From: JAXDBV01 sp034678415
GTDB taxonomy: Bacteria > Bacteroidota > Bacteroidia > Bacteroidales > VadinHA17
Assembly: GCA_034678415.1 (NCBI GenBank)
Contig: JAXDBV010000329.1
Span: 1-17,806, forward strand
Direction: 5' to 3'
DNA: 17,806 bases
The notes beneath the pieces are model-generated. The model made no database searches, was not told the DNA's origin, and worked only from the letters and a program-made list of their open reading frames with translations. Position numbers and translations under genes: made by a program. This document shows, piece after piece, positions 7,334 through 14,805 of the stretch (its first letter is position 1; each line of letters starts with the position of its first letter).

Positions 7334-9940
7334 ATGGGAGAATTGACGACAAAAAATAAGGTTCAACAGAAAGACAGCGATACACGGGAATTGTTTCAGA
7401 ATTCCGGCCCTGTCCGACAGAACGAGGAAAGAAAACCTTATTCATTTGATGAAGCAGTCAATGCTTCCATCCTTTATTTCAAGGGTGATGAACTGGCCGC
7501 CAGGGTATGGGTGAACAAGTATGCCCTGAAAGACAGTTTCGGTAACCTGTATGAACTCACCCCCGATGACATGCATCGGCGCATTGCCCGGGAGATATGC
7601 AGGATCGAGGAACGATATAGAAATCCTCTGGATGAAGAGCTTATTTACGGTATCCTGAAAGATTTCAAGTACATCGTTCCTCAGGGTGGGCCCATGACCG
7701 GCATCGGCAATGACTACCAGATCGCATCCCTCTCTAATTGCTTTGTCATTGGCAACGATGGCCACTCCGATTCCTATGGCGGAATCATGAAGGTCGACCA
7801 GGAACAGGTCCAGCTGATGAAACGCAGGGGAGGGGTGGGCCATGACCTCTCTCATATCCGGCCTGCCGGAAGCCCCGTGCTGAATAGTGCTCTCACCTCC
7901 ACAGGCGTCGTACCCTTTATGGAACGATATTCAAATTCCACCCGTGAGGTAGCCCAGGACGGACGACGTGGAGCACTCATGCTGTCCATCTCCGTCAAAC
8001 ACCCTGACTCCGAAAAATTCATCGATGCGAAGCTGGAAAGCGGAAAGGTCACCGGAGCCAATGTGTCGGTCAAGATCGATGATGAGTTCATGAATGCCGT
8101 CAGGAATGATGCCATCTATGTACAGCAATATCCTATCGACTCCGATAAACCCATCTACCGGAAAGAGATCAGAGCCCGCGACTTGTGGAACAAGATCATT
8201 CATAACGCATGGAAATCGGCCGAACCCGGGATCCTCTTCTGGGATACCATTCTCCGGGAATCAGTGCCCGATTGCTATGCCGACCTGGGATACCGTACCG
8301 TTTCCACCAATCCCTGCGGAGAGATTCCTCTCTGCCCCTATGACAGCTGCCGCCTCCTCGCCATCAACCTGTACAGTTATGTTGTCAACCCCTTCACTCC
8401 ACAGGCCACCTTTGATGTCGATCTGTTCAGGGAACATGTGGGCCTGGCACAACGGGTGATGGATGATATCATTGATCTCGAAATAGAAAAAATCGAAGCC
8501 ATCCTGGCCAAGATTAAGGCCGATCCTGAGTCGGATGAACTCAAGTATGTTGAGAGATCCATGTGGGAAAGGATCAGGGATAAAACTGAAAAAGGAAGAA
8601 GGACCGGTATCGGCATTACCGGCGAGGGAGATATGCTTGCCGCCCTCAACCTGCGCTACGGAAGCAATGAGGCCATCAACTTCTCCATCGAGGTGCACAA
8701 AACACTGGCTCTGGAAGCGTACCGTTCATCAGCCTTCCTGGCCAAGGAAAGAGGACCTTTCAAGATCTATGACCCGGAGAGGGAAAAGGATAACCCTTTC
8801 ATCAAACGGCTGCGCGAAGCCGATGAAGGTTTATACCAGTATATGGTGAAACACGGGCGCCGTAATATCGCCCTTCTCACCATTGCCCCAACGGGCACCA
8901 CCAGCATCATGACCCAGACCACCTCAGGCATCGAACCGGTGTTCCTCCCCGTGTACAAAAGAAGAAGAAAAGTGAACCCCAGCGATAAGGATGTCAAGGT
9001 GTCATTCGTGGATGAGGTGGGTGACGCATGGGAGGAATATAACGTGTTCCACCATAAATTCCTTTTATGGATGGAAAAGAATGGCTACAACCCTGCGGAA
9101 GCAAAAAACTATTCCGATGAGGAAGTTCAGGGAGTGGTGAAAAAATCACCTTTCCACAAGGCCACTTCCAGCGATGTTGACTGGGTTGCTAAAGTGAAAA
9201 TGCAGGGCGAGATACAAAAATGGGTTGACCACTCCATCAGTGTTACCATCAATCTGCCCGCCGAAACCAAAGAAGATCTCGTTGGAGAGCTGTATTTTAC
9301 AGCCTGGCAAAGCGGCTGCAAAGGCGTGACAGTGTACCGGGACGGATCGCGCAACGGTGTGCTCGTGAGCAACGATAAAAAGGATGGCGAAGGCATTCCA
9401 TTTGCCAAACGACCCAAAGTGCTCGAGGCCGAAGTTATCCGCTTCAATAACAACAGCGAGAAATGGGTGGCATTTGTCGGACTCAAGGATGGCCGGCCCT
9501 ATGAAATATTTACCGGTATGGCCGACGATGAAATGTTTCCTATCCCTAAAAGTATTACCAAAGGGTTTATCATCAAGAATAAGGGAGATGACGGGCACAA
9601 CAGGTACGATTTCCAGTATACCGATAAATACGGCTATAAAAACACCCTGGGTGGTCTGTCACACATGTTCCACCCACAATACTGGAATTATGCCAAGCTG
9701 ATATCCGGTGTCTTGCGTCACGGAATGCCCATAAACGATGTAGTGAACCTTGTGGGCTCGCTCAAGCTCGACAGTGAAAATATCAATACCTGGAAAAACG
9801 GGGTAGAACGTGCATTGAAACGGTACATACCCAATGGCACCAAGGCCAAGGGCAAGTGCCAGGAATGCGGATCAAAGAATCTCGTCTACCAGGAAGGCTG
9901 CCTTATCTGCCAGGACTGCGGCAGCTCAAAATGCGGCTAA
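7334..9940 (+). CDS. nrdJ: Adenosylcobalamin-dependent (class II) ribonucleotide reductase
   Basis: This enzyme reduces ribonucleotides to deoxyribonucleotides, using a thiyl radical made by homolysis of adenosylcobalamin, so it works with or without oxygen. The 868-residue product has the conserved first redox cysteine in LSNCFV (Cys136) and GGVGHDLSHIRPAGS (166-180). The radical site NPCGE (326-330) supplies Asn326, Cys328 and Glu330, and Cys339 is the probable redox partner of Cys136. The substrate loop APTGTTSIMTQTTSGIEPVF (518-537) is intact. A C-terminal domain at about 700-830 precedes a cysteine-rich tail with Cys842, 845, 856, 859, 862 and 867. The tail combines zinc-ribbon-like CxxC pairs with a terminal C-x4-C that probably re-reduces the active site. 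It stands alone; its only consensus promoter lies ~350 bases upstream beyond a foldable leader. The next gene is convergent. Confidence 0.97.
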   Translation: MGELTTKNKVQQKDSDTRELFQNSGPVRQNEERKPYSFDEAVNASILYFKGDELAARVWVNKYALKDSFGNLYELTPDDMHRRIAREICRIEERYRNPLDEELIYGILKDFKYIVPQGGPMTGIGNDYQIASLSNCFVIGNDGHSDSYGGIMKVDQEQVQLMKRRGGVGHDLSHIRPAGSPVLNSALTSTGVVPFMERYSNSTREVAQDGRRGALMLSISVKHPDSEKFIDAKLESGKVTGANVSVKIDDEFMNAVRNDAIYVQQYPIDSDKPIYRKEIRARDLWNKIIHNAWKSAEPGILFWDTILRESVPDCYADLGYRTVSTNPCGEIPLCPYDSCRLLAINLYSYVVNPFTPQATFDVDLFREHVGLAQRVMDDIIDLEIEKIEAILAKIKADPESDELKYVERSMWERIRDKTEKGRRTGIGITGEGDMLAALNLRYGSNEAINFSIEVHKTLALEAYRSSAFLAKERGPFKIYDPEREKDNPFIKRLREADEGLYQYMVKHGRRNIALLTIAPTGTTSIMTQTTSGIEPVFLPVYKRRRKVNPSDKDVKVSFVDEVGDAWEEYNVFHHKFLLWMEKNGYNPAEAKNYSDEEVQGVVKKSPFHKATSSDVDWVAKVKMQGEIQKWVDHSISVTINLPAETKEDLVGELYFTAWQSGCKGVTVYRDGSRNGVLVSNDKKDGEGIPFAKRPKVLEAEVIRFNNNSEKWVAFVGLKDGRPYEIFTGMADDEMFPIPKSITKGFIIKNKGDDGHNRYDFQYTDKYGYKNTLGGLSHMFHPQYWNYAKLISGVLRHGMPINDVVNLVGSLKLDSENINTWKNGVERALKRYIPNGTKAKGKCQECGSKNLVYQEGCLICQDCGSSKCG

Positions 9941-10047
9941 AATCAGGTTTCCGGAAGACAACGGTGAGAAATACCTCACGCTCCCCTGTAATGGTTCATT
10001 GCATACCTTGAGATGTCAGTGTTACCGGGATTATTCTTTGTGAGGAG

Positions 10048-10064
10048 GAAATCCTCAGGATTTC
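10048..10064. repeat. Hairpin at the end of the kbl-like gene, between convergent genes
   Basis: GAAATCC (10048-10054) and GGATTTC (10058-10064) form a perfect 7-bp stem with a TCA loop, touching the stop codon of the minus-strand gene. There is no T-run on either side, so it is at best a weak transcript-end or stabilising hairpin. The remaining ~100 bases between nrdJ and this gene show nothing else. Confidence 0.3.
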
Positions 10065-11311
10065 TACATCCCGTACATGGCAGTGATCTCTTCCTTCGTC
10101 TTTCCAAGAATTCCGTATTTCTTCCCTGCCTTAATGAATGCATCCAGCGCTTTGTCGAGGTGGTGTTTCTCATGCCCGGCAGAGATCTGGGTACGTATCC
10201 TGGCCTGTCCCTGGGGTACCACGGGGAAGAAAAAACCGATGGCATAGATCCCCTCCTGGTACAGTTCCCTGGAGAAATCCTGTGAGAGTTTGGCGTTGAA
10301 CAGCATGACGGGAACGATAGGGGTGTCACCTTCCTTAAGGATAAATCCTGCTTCCGACAGTCCTTTGCGCCAGTAAGCTGTATTGGTCTCCAGCTTGTCG
10401 CGGCGGTCTGTGCTCTGCGAAAGGATATCCAATACTTTCAGCACGCCCGATACAACCACCGGGGCGATGGTATTGGAAAAGAGGTAGGGACGGGCTTTCT
10501 GGCGGCACATCTCAACCAGCTCTTTCCTCCCCGATACGCAGCCTCCTGATGCTCCTCCCAGTGCTTTCCCAAAGGTAGTGGTGATCACATCTATATTCCC
10601 CACCACCCCGTATTTCTCATGGGTGCCCCGCCCCGTCTTGCCAATAAATCCCGATGCATGCGAATCATCGATGAAGAGCATAGCATCATATTTCTCGCAC
10701 AGCCTGACCATCTCGTCGAGCCTGGCAGTGTCCCCGTCCATCGAAAAAACACCATCGGTAATGACCATCTTGATCCTCTTATCCGCGTGAAGCTGCAGCT
10801 TGCTCTCCAGGTGCTCCATGTTCGAATGCTTGTAGGTGTCGTGCATGGCGCTGCAAAGCCGTATGCCATCAATGATGGATGCATGCACCAGCCGGTCGGA
10901 GATCATCACATCCTGATCGGTGAGAATGGCTTCGAACACACCTGCATTGGCATCCATGCAGGAGGGGAAAAGAATGGTATCTTCCGTCCCGAGAAATTTG
11001 GTAACCTTTCTCTCAAGTTCCCGGTGTATATCCTGTGTCCCGCATATAAACCTGACCGACGACATTCCGTAACCACGCGTTTCAAGCCCCTCATGTGCCG
11101 CTTTCAGCACTTCAGGATGGCTCGACATCCCAAGGTAATTATTCGAGCACATGTTGATCACCTTTTTTGTGGATGACCCGGAAGGAAACTCCACCTCAAT
11201 GTCGGCAGCCTGTGCGGAGTGAATGAACCTCTCTTCCTTGAAGATGCCTGCATTGCGGATCTGCCCGATCTGATCAAGATACAGGTTTTTAACTTTTTCA
11301 CTGTAACTCAT
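10064..11311 (-). CDS. Alpha-oxoamine synthase, KBL-like paralogue in an operon with an acyl carrier protein
   Basis: This PLP-dependent fold-type I enzyme (415 residues) is closest by eye to glycine C-acetyltransferase (KBL). Visible residues are CSNNYLG (55-61), SVRFICGTQ (85-93), the PLP-stacking His143 in LVHASIIDG, Asp215/His218 in DDSHASG, the PLP lysine Lys249 in TTFGKALGGASGG, and RIR (371-373). The fold and catalytic set are therefore intact. It differs from the neighbouring canonical KBL at otherwise typical spots: LVHAS for LNHAS, DANAG for DANGG, CSNNYLG for CANNYLG, plus about ten extra C-terminal residues. It lies 68 bases after an acyl carrier protein gene and downstream of an acyl-CoA ligase, not next to tdh. 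Family members condense an acyl thioester with an amino acid, or the reverse. An acyl-ACP substrate is inferred from context. A plain second KBL remains possible. Confidence 0.85.
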   Translation of the reverse strand: MSYSEKVKNLYLDQIGQIRNAGIFKEERFIHSAQAADIEVEFPSGSSTKKVINMCSNNYLGMSSHPEVLKAAHEGLETRGYGMSSVRFICGTQDIHRELERKVTKFLGTEDTILFPSCMDANAGVFEAILTDQDVMISDRLVHASIIDGIRLCSAMHDTYKHSNMEHLESKLQLHADKRIKMVITDGVFSMDGDTARLDEMVRLCEKYDAMLFIDDSHASGFIGKTGRGTHEKYGVVGNIDVITTTFGKALGGASGGCVSGRKELVEMCRQKARPYLFSNTIAPVVVSGVLKVLDILSQSTDRRDKLETNTAYWRKGLSEAGFILKEGDTPIVPVMLFNAKLSQDFSRELYQEGIYAIGFFFPVVPQGQARIRTQISAGHEKHHLDKALDAFIKAGKKYGILGKTKEEITAMYGM

Positions 11312-11379
11312 GGTGTATGGGGATTAACGGTTGGTATTGTTTTGATTTACAGAAGAGCCGTTGTGAACTCACCGGTAGA

Positions 11380-11625
11380 TTAACCGGTAAATTCTTTCAC
11401 CAGGGCGGCAATCTTGTTCACCGAATCGAAAGCCTCGGGTGTGGCCTTCTCATTGGGTATGCTGATCTGGTACCTGTTCTCAAGGAACCTGAGTAATGAA
11501 ACCATAGAGAACGAGTCTACTATCCCACCGGAGATCAGGGGCGTATCATAGGTTATTTCGAGGTCGTCTTCATCGACATATTCCTCAATAACATATTTGC
11601 GTATCACTTCTTTTATGTCTTCCAT
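11380..11625 (-). CDS. Stand-alone acyl carrier protein
   Basis: This 81-residue acidic protein has the ACP four-helix pattern. The 4'-phosphopantetheine attachment site is Ser38 in GGIVDSFSMVSLL; ordinary fatty-acid ACPs have GADSLD-type motifs, so this is a specialised carrier and not the housekeeping AcpP. Helix-II-like LRFLENRYQISIP and the helix-III/IV region with VNKIAALVKEF follow. It starts 37 bases after the acyl-CoA ligase stop and ends 68 bases before the KBL-like gene, so all three are probably co-transcribed. It should become active once a phosphopantetheinyl transferase, not seen here, modifies Ser38. Its likely job is to hold the acyl group activated by the ligase for the oxoamine synthase. 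The family is secure; the acyl group and partner use are inferred. Confidence 0.9.
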   Translation of the reverse strand: MEDIKEVIRKYVIEEYVDEDDLEITYDTPLISGGIVDSFSMVSLLRFLENRYQISIPNEKATPEAFDSVNKIAALVKEFTG

Positions 11626-11662
11626 ATGCGTTGAATATTAATTTATGCAATAAGAATATACC

Positions 11663-13369
11663 TTACTCATCATCCTGTAATGTGGAGGTATCGCCAATTT
11701 CTTCACCCCACTCCCTGGCATGCAGGATCCTCCTCATGATCTTCCCGCTCCGGGTTTTGGGAAGTGACGGCAGGAATTCTATCTCCTGCGGCATTGCCAG
11801 CGGGGAGAGTTTCTTTCGTATAAAGTTCATGATGTTCAGTTCAAGGTCTTTGCCTGGTGAAGATCCCGGTTTGAGGGTAATAAAGGCCTTCACCACCTCC
11901 ATGTTTACCTCATCGGGCTTAGCGACAACAGCCGATTCGGCTACCGACGGGTGCTCCAGCAGGGCTGATTCCACCTCGAAGGGACTGACCAGATGTCCTC
12001 CGGTGTTGATCACATCGTCGTCCCTTCCCACGAACCAGAAATAGCCTTCATTGTCGATGCTTGACCGGTCACCGGGCAGGTACCACCCGTTGACAAACTT
12101 TTTCCTGTATGTCTCCTCGTTGTTCCAGTAGGTACGCATCATTGAGGGCCAGCCGGGTTTGAAGGCGATCAGCCCTATCCTTCCCGGTTCAGTGATTGGC
12201 TCATATGTCTTGGTATCGATCACCGTTCCCGTGATCCCCGGAAAGGTTCTGCCCATCGATCCGGGCTTGATCTTCATGCCGGGGAAATTGGTGATCATTA
12301 TCGCCCCGGTCTCGGTCTGCCAGTAAGTGTCGTGAAAAGGTTTTCCGAACATCTTCTGCGACCAGTGCACCGCCTCTGCGTTCAGTGGTTCACCCACGCT
12401 GGCCAGGTGCCTGAGGCTCGAGAGATCATACTTCCTCACGGGATCTTCCCCTGCCTTCATGAGCGACCGAATGGCGGTGGGAGCTGAATACCAGACGGTG
12501 ATCCTGTTCTTTTCAACGAACCGGTACCATGCATCGGCAGAAAAGCCCGCATCCAGGACACACTGTGTGACCCCCATGCTCCACGGGCCGATAATCCCGT
12601 ACGAAGTACCTGTTACCCATCCTGGATCGGCCGTGCACCAGTAAATATCATCATCCCTCAGGTCGAGCACCCACTTGGTGGTGAGGTATTGCGATATGAG
12701 AGAATAGTGTACATGCTTCACCCCTTTCGGAGGACCCGTCGTTCCCGAGGTGTAGTGCAACACAGAGGGTGACTCGGCCACGGTCGGACAGGTCTCAAAA
12801 TGTTCAACCGGCGATTCCTTTTCCAGTGAAAACGGCACCTCTTTCTCCAGCAGCGCTTTTTCTATGTTGTGATCAACGATAATGATATGTTCAAGGAAAG
12901 GCAGCCTGGGTAGTATGGATCTTACCTTGTTGAGATGTTTCCTCTGCGTGACAATGGCTTTGGTTCCGGCATTCTCCAGGCGGATAAACAGCGATTCGTC
13001 ACCAAAGGCTGAGAACAATGGTTGGGCTATGGCTCCCGTTTTCAATACCGACACGAAGAAAATGTATAACTCCGGTATACGATCCATGAAAAGACATACG
13101 CGGTCTTCCCTCATGATTCCCAGCTTCTTCAGAAAGGCCGCGACCGTATTGCTGGCAAGACGGAGATCATTATAGGTGTACCTTTTTTCAATACCGGTAT
13201 TGCCTTCCCAGATCAGGGCCAGTTTGTTGCCCTTTCCCTGCTGGCAAATCCTGTCAGAACAGTACCAACCGATATTGATGATATCCCCCTGTTTGTAACC
13301 AAGTTCCCGTTCAGCAATCGACCAGTTGAAATCCCTGATTCTGTCTTCGTAGGACCCGAAATGTGACAT
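11663..13369 (-). CDS. AcsA-type acetate-CoA ligase (AMP-forming), possibly an acyl-ACP loader
   Basis: This adenylate-forming enzyme (568 residues) activates a short-chain acid with ATP to acyl-AMP, then to a thioester. It shows the phosphate loop YTSGTTGPPKG (206-216), WCTADPGWVTGT (244-255), WYSAPTA (293-299), YWQTETG (349-355), the Asp of GWYLPGD (428-434), GYFWFVGRDDDVI (442-454) and the catalytic Lys543 in PKTRSGKIMRR. It closely recalls Bacillus-type AcsA over its whole length, including the C-terminal GDTST. Trp350 sits at the position that limits the pocket to small acids such as acetate or propionate in acetyl-CoA synthetases. In the hinge region the usual GERVGP/GHRLG-like segment reads GGHLVSP. 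It is the first gene of the acyl ligase-ACP-oxoamine synthase set. It may supply acetyl-CoA, or charge the ACP directly; sequence alone does not decide. Confidence 0.92.
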   Translation of the reverse strand: MSHFGSYEDRIRDFNWSIAERELGYKQGDIINIGWYCSDRICQQGKGNKLALIWEGNTGIEKRYTYNDLRLASNTVAAFLKKLGIMREDRVCLFMDRIPELYIFFVSVLKTGAIAQPLFSAFGDESLFIRLENAGTKAIVTQRKHLNKVRSILPRLPFLEHIIIVDHNIEKALLEKEVPFSLEKESPVEHFETCPTVAESPSVLHYTSGTTGPPKGVKHVHYSLISQYLTTKWVLDLRDDDIYWCTADPGWVTGTSYGIIGPWSMGVTQCVLDAGFSADAWYRFVEKNRITVWYSAPTAIRSLMKAGEDPVRKYDLSSLRHLASVGEPLNAEAVHWSQKMFGKPFHDTYWQTETGAIMITNFPGMKIKPGSMGRTFPGITGTVIDTKTYEPITEPGRIGLIAFKPGWPSMMRTYWNNEETYRKKFVNGWYLPGDRSSIDNEGYFWFVGRDDDVINTGGHLVSPFEVESALLEHPSVAESAVVAKPDEVNMEVVKAFITLKPGSSPGKDLELNIMNFIRKKLSPLAMPQEIEFLPSLPKTRSGKIMRRILHAREWGEEIGDTSTLQDDE

Positions 13370-13400
13370 ACACGAATCAATTAACGTTACAATGATAACA

Positions 13401-13408
13401 CAAAATTA
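13401..13408 (-). promoter_or_regulatory. Bacteroidota -7 element ahead of the acsA-like operon
   Basis: On the minus strand this reads TAATTTTG, an exact TAnnTTTG match, 32 bases before the ATG at 13369. It would start transcription about 25 bases ahead of the gene. No clear TTTG sits at the -33 distance, so the match is partial. Confidence 0.45.
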
Positions 13409-13469
13409 AAGGTGCAAAAGATATTAATAACTTTTTAATTCCTGCCGTACGTTGGATAAAATTCTTACA

Positions 13470-13491
13470 ACAGACCATTTTAACGGTCTGT
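13470..13491. repeat. 7-bp inverted repeat in the kbl/acsA-like intergenic region
   Basis: ACAGACC (13470-13476) and GGTCTGT (13485-13491) are perfect arms around an 8-base AT-rich loop. It lies about 60 bases upstream of the -7 element at 13401-13408. It could be an operator or a second transcript-end hairpin of kbl; there is no strong T-run after it. Confidence 0.35.
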
Positions 13492-13509
13492 ATATGAATT
13501 AATAAAAAT

Positions 13510-13529
13510 ATTGTTAAATTTTTAACAAT
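13510..13529 (-). terminator. Perfect 20-base palindrome, probable terminator of tdh-kbl
   Basis: ATTGTTAAA (13510-13518) and TTTAACAAT (13521-13529) are perfect 9-base arms around two bases. On the minus strand the arms are followed by ATTTTTATT, and the site lies about 40 bases after the kbl stop codon, fitting an AT-rich intrinsic terminator. Because the stem is AT-only and symmetric, a regulator-binding operator is an equal alternative. Confidence 0.45.
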
Positions 13530-13568
13530 GTTGTCAGTGGGGTATGAGTAGGAATTTCCGGGCGGCAT

Positions 13569-14786
13569 TCATTCACACAATCCTTTCTGCAGGCATTCAT
13601 CCCACACCTGTGCAAATGCTTCAATGGCTTTCGTGATGTGCTGTTTGGTGTGAGCGGCGCTGATCTGTACCCTGATCCTGGCCTTGCCCTTCGGCACTAC
13701 GGGATAGTAGAATCCGGTCACATAGATACCTTTCTTCAGCAACTCATCGGCAAGGATTTGTGAAAGCCTGGCATCGTTGGGCATATGGCCAAGAAGGATA
13801 GGTACAATGGGATGGCTCCCGTGGACAATGGTATAGCCGGCTTCAACGATCCCTTTCCTGAACATCATCGTGTTTTCCATCAGCCGGTCCCTGAGGGCTG
13901 TTGACTCCGACAGCATGTTCAGCACCTCGAGCGTGGCACCGACAATAGCCGGGGCCAGAGAGTTGGAAAAGAGATACGGCCGTGAGCGTTGCCTCAGCAT
14001 CTCGATGATCTCTTTCCTTCCCGAGACACAACCGCCCGACGCCCCGCCAAGAGCCTTGCCAAACGTGGTGGTGATGATATCCACCCTCCCCGTTGCATGG
14101 CAGTGCTCGGCGCTCCCCCGGCCGGTTGCCCCCACGAAGCCGGTGGCATGTGAGTCATCCACCATGACCAACGCATGATACTTCTCGGCCAGGTCACATA
14201 TCTTGTCTACCTGTGCAATGATACCATCCATGGAGAACACCCCGTCGGTGACGATAAGCTTAAACCTTGCCTGGTCCATATCGGCATGTCTGAGCTGCTC
14301 CTCCAGATCTTCCATATCGTTATTGCGGTACCGATAACGCATGGCTTTACAAAGCCGTACCCCGTCGATGATAGAGGCATGATTCAGCTCATCGGAGATG
14401 ATTGCCGAGTCAGAACCCAGCAAGGGTTCAAACACCCCGCCGTTGGCATCAAAGGCAGAGGAGTAGAGGATGGTGTCTTCGGTTCCCAGGAATGCTGACA
14501 TGCGGGCTTCGAGCTCCTTATGAAGATCCTGTGTGCCGCAGATAAAACGAACCGACGACAACCCGAACCCGTGACGCTCCATCGCGCGCCTGGCAGCATC
14601 AATAACCTGCGGGTGCGATGAAAGCCCCAGGTAATTGTTCGCGCAGAAATTCAGCACTTTCTGCCCCCTGCCGGTGACGATCTCCACACCCTGTGGTGTG
14701 GTGATGATACGCTCTTCCTTGTACAGCCCTGCTTCCCTGATGGAAGCCAGTTCGGCCTGTAAATAGTCCCTGAATTTCCCGTACAT
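13569..14786 (-). CDS. kbl: Glycine C-acetyltransferase (2-amino-3-ketobutyrate CoA ligase)
   Basis: This PLP enzyme cleaves 2-amino-3-oxobutyrate with CoA to glycine and acetyl-CoA, the second step of threonine degradation via threonine dehydrogenase. The 405-residue product closely follows E. coli KBL: CANNYLGLSSHP (48-59), SVRFICGTQD (78-87), YSSAFDANGG, LNHASIIDGVRLCKA with PLP-stacking His136, Ser185 in FSMDG, Asp210/His213 in DDSHATG, the PLP lysine Lys244 in TTFGKALGGASGG, RSRPYLFSNSLAPA, and Arg370 for the substrate carboxylate. It starts 18 bases after the tdh stop with a strong Shine-Dalgarno sequence, so the two are co-transcribed and encode consecutive steps. A divergent paralogue lies at 10064-11311. 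In E. coli KBL the SSCFDANGG cysteine is Ala here, which is unlikely to matter for catalysis. Confidence 0.96.
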   Translation of the reverse strand: MYGKFRDYLQAELASIREAGLYKEERIITTPQGVEIVTGRGQKVLNFCANNYLGLSSHPQVIDAARRAMERHGFGLSSVRFICGTQDLHKELEARMSAFLGTEDTILYSSAFDANGGVFEPLLGSDSAIISDELNHASIIDGVRLCKAMRYRYRNNDMEDLEEQLRHADMDQARFKLIVTDGVFSMDGIIAQVDKICDLAEKYHALVMVDDSHATGFVGATGRGSAEHCHATGRVDIITTTFGKALGGASGGCVSGRKEIIEMLRQRSRPYLFSNSLAPAIVGATLEVLNMLSESTALRDRLMENTMMFRKGIVEAGYTIVHGSHPIVPILLGHMPNDARLSQILADELLKKGIYVTGFYYPVVPKGKARIRVQISAAHTKQHITKAIEAFAQVWDECLQKGLCE

Positions 14787-14796
14787 CGCCTGATGA

Positions 14797-14805
14797 TCCT
14801 CCTTT
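14797..14805 (-). promoter_or_regulatory. Strong Shine-Dalgarno sequence for kbl
   Basis: AAAAGGAGG overlaps the tdh stop codon and lies 10 bases before the kbl ATG. Most genes in this window, as usual in Bacteroidota, lack such a strong site. It supports the ATG at 14786 and translational coupling with tdh. Confidence 0.7.

Noticed and set aside
10064..11311. Serine palmitoyltransferase for sphingolipids
   Set aside because: Sphingolipids occur in Bacteroidota and an ACP is present, but key segments (SVRFICGTQ, ASIIDG, FGKALGGASGG) follow KBL rather than the Bacteroides SPT pattern, and the ligase looks specific for short acids.
13377..13568. 63-codon minus-strand frame between kbl and the acsA-like gene
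   Set aside because: It covers the inverted repeats and the -7 element, has AT-rich non-preferred codons and no recognisable features.
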